From an uncultured Lentisphaeria bacterium (GTDB lineage: Bacteria; Verrucomicrobiota; Lentisphaeria; Victivallales; Victivallaceae), in assembly GCA_903821255.1 (NCBI GenBank), contig CAIJKT010000609.1:1-14204 (forward strand): DNA of 14,204 nucleotides. The letters run 5' to 3'. The notes beneath the pieces were generated by a model. The model ran no database searches, was not told where the DNA came from, and worked only from the letters and a program-made list of their open reading frames with translations. Shown in pieces: positions 13,185-14,204 of this stretch (the stretch's first letter is position 1; each line of letters begins with the position of its first letter). The translations under genes were made by a program, and so were the position numbers.

Positions 13185-14204
13185 TGCTGATTCCTGGTTT
13201 CCTGTCTGTTCTTCAAAAGACGCTGACGCTCCTTTCTCGACATTTTGGCAAACCGCCGGTCATGGGACCTGGCAGGGAACTGGGAGGACTGGGAGGACTG
13301 GGAAGCCTGGGAGGACGGGTATTCCGATACTTTGGAGTGTTCTTGAGCAGAGTGCTTGTCGGACTGGGTGGACTTGTCGGACTGGTATTCTGAGACTTTG
13401 GAGTGCTCTTGAACATAGCCCATGCGGCCAGCATTACCAGACGGGCAGCCGCCCGATTCCGAGACTTTGCAGTGTTCTTGAGCGGAGGCTGTTTTACCAG
13501 ACGGGCAACCGCCCGATTCCGAGACTTTGCAGTGTCCTTGAGCGGAGGTTGTTTTACCAGACGGGCAACCGCCAGCCAGCCAATAGCGGATCGCTTTCAG
13601 ATTGGGCGGAAGCTGGCGCTCGGTGGATTTGCGGAAATCGCCGTCGCGACAGGTTTCGGTGCGCACGGTGCACTTGCCCAATGCCAGCGCCAGCAGTTGA
13701 CAGCGCAGCCTGCCGTAACACTCCCTTCGGCCGCGGTCCAGCGCGGCGGCGAAATCCGGAAACTGCTTTTTATAATTATAGAATGATGAAAGTGCAATCC
13801 CCAGCCGCCAGGCAATCTGCAAATCGGTGTAACCTTCGGCGGCATGGCGTTCGACGTCTTCCAGAAAACTTTCATCATACTTTGAGTTTACCGCAATGTT
13901 TACTTTTACCGGTTCCGATGTCCGGATGTCGCCGTCGCCGTTGTCAGCATACTGTCTGTTCCGTTCCAGCCAGCGGATGAGCATTTTCAGGTTCGGCACA
14001 AGCTGCCGGATGGTTTTGGTTTCGCGTCCGCTGACAGAATGTTTGACGGTGGTGGTAAAACAGCGCCCCAATGCCATATCCATCAGACTGCTTTCAATTT
14101 TGTCCGCCGACACCGCCAGCCGTCCGGTTTCGACGGCGGCGGCAAACTCCGGAAACTGCCGCTGATAAGTATAAAACGTGTCTTCGGATATGTCCAGTTT
14201 TGCC
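13181..14204 (-). CDS. Duplicated terminase small subunit-like HTH protein with repeat tail (5' partial)
   Basis: The frame is open to the window edge, giving at least 340 residues; the GTG at 14113 is internal. Two homologous modules of about 80 residues are present. The first (from 14197) starts LDISEDTFYTYQRQFPEFAA. The second, about 120 residues later, starts LGIALSSFYNYKKQFPDFAA. In each, an HTH is followed by GR, then an ALGR/ALGK helix end, a Thr-rich beta hairpin, and a PNLK(x)IRxWL-type ending. This plan is known from phage terminase small subunits and the HTH of insertion-element transposases, which bind DNA. The rest is a Ser/Gln/Cys-rich tail of repeats containing GGCPSGKT and KVSE, then a basic end (KMSRKERQRLLKNRQETR). 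No terminase large subunit gene is adjacent. DNA binding is inferred from the fold; the role is unknown. Confidence 0.6.
   Translation of the reverse strand, partial: AKLDISEDTFYTYQRQFPEFAAAVETGRLAVSADKIESSLMDMALGRCFTTTVKHSVSGRETKTIRQLVPNLKMLIRWLERNRQYADNGDGDIRTSEPVKVNIAVNSKYDESFLEDVERHAAEGYTDLQIAWRLGIALSSFYNYKKQFPDFAAALDRGRRECYGRLRCQLLALALGKCTVRTETCRDGDFRKSTERQLPPNLKAIRYWLAGGCPSGKTTSAQGHCKVSESGGCPSGKTASAQEHCKVSESGGCPSGNAGRMGYVQEHSKVSEYQSDKSTQSDKHSAQEHSKVSEYPSSQASQSSQSSQFPARSHDRRFAKMSRKERQRLLKNRQETRNQQ
13280..13315. repeat. 9-bp tandem repeat CTGGGAGGA (4 units)
   Basis: Units at 13280, 13289, 13298 and 13307 read CTGGGAGGA except the third, CTGGGAAGC. On the minus strand they encode the Ser-Gln-rich stretch SSQASQSSQSSQ in the tail of the HTH protein. 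Confidence 0.85.
13321..13573. repeat. In-frame 60-69 bp tandem repeats in the HTH protein tail
   Basis: Cores related to ATTCCGAGACTTTGCAGTGT begin at 13321, 13387, 13456 and 13516, with spacings of 66, 69 and 60 bp, all multiples of three. The blocks 13441-13500 and 13501-13560 differ at only three of 60 positions, and a partial third block continues to 13573. On the minus strand each 60-bp block encodes 20 residues with GGCPSGKT, SAQ, HCKVSES. The near identity points to recent duplication. Confidence 0.9.

Noticed and set aside
13070..13573. CRISPR array
   Set aside because: Repeats are 60-69 bp with similar rather than unique spacers, are mostly in frame in a coding sequence, and no cas gene is near.
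13166..13980. Plus-strand ORFs across the repeat region
   Set aside because: The repeats leave several frames open on both strands. Only the minus frame encodes a recognisable HTH domain.
14111..14113. GTG as start of the HTH protein
   Set aside because: The frame continues upstream without a stop to the window edge and encodes the first HTH, homologous to the second copy. The GTG is an internal Val.

Overview
The window looks like chromosomal DNA from a Gram-negative, carbohydrate-degrading bacterium, most plausibly of the PVC group (Lentisphaerota/Victivallales-like). This placement is an inference from gene content: a Hanks-type kinase behind a zinc ribbon, an exported CE12 esterase, a CE7 esterase, a GH36-like glycosidase, moderate GC and housekeeping genes in unusual neighbourhoods. 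No marker gene fixes the taxon. No rRNA, tRNA, CRISPR array or complete insertion sequence was seen.

Layout from the left. Positions 1-164 are non-coding, with one leftward promoter candidate and a small hairpin. On the minus strand follow a large alpha-galactosidase-like hydrolase (165-2225), a factor-independent terminator, a small exported Lys/Ala-rich protein (2323-2631) and folK (2788-3249). A divergent intergenic region then leads to a plus-strand block: fmt, rng (RNase G), thiS, a TSUP/TauE-type permease and an MFS transporter. From rng to the MFS gene the spacing is tight (15, 31 and 14 bp), which suggests one transcript. The MFS gene ends one base away from a convergent exported rhamnogalacturonan acetylesterase gene (8530-9264, minus).

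From 9265 to 9905 lies an AT-rich stretch. It carries a 65-codon minus-strand ORF resembling the N-terminus of a phage terminase large subunit, with its own promoter and ribosome binding site. A tail-anchored Ser/Thr protein kinase (9906-11294, plus) follows, then two minus-strand genes: a CE7 acetyl esterase (11346-12311) and a TsaC/Sua5-type threonylcarbamoyl-AMP synthase (12359-12970).

The right end (about 12978-14204) is the most unusual part. A minus-strand ORF, open at the window edge, encodes two tandem copies of an approximately 80-residue helix-turn-helix module like phage terminase small subunits or the HTH of insertion-element transposases. Its tail is built from in-frame repeats with a 60-69 bp period. 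Two more copies of the repeat lie beyond the stop codon in a different frame. Together with the terminase-like fragment at 9376-9573, this suggests phage-derived or mobile sequence that has been partly degraded or adapted. No complete new defence or mobile system can be demonstrated here.

Functional themes: sugar-polymer breakdown (GH36-like, CE12 and CE7 enzymes), translation and RNA housekeeping (Fmt, RNase G, TsaC), folate and thiamine cofactor steps (FolK, ThiS), and transport of a sulfur oxyanion or organic acid (TSUP) plus an unknown MFS substrate.
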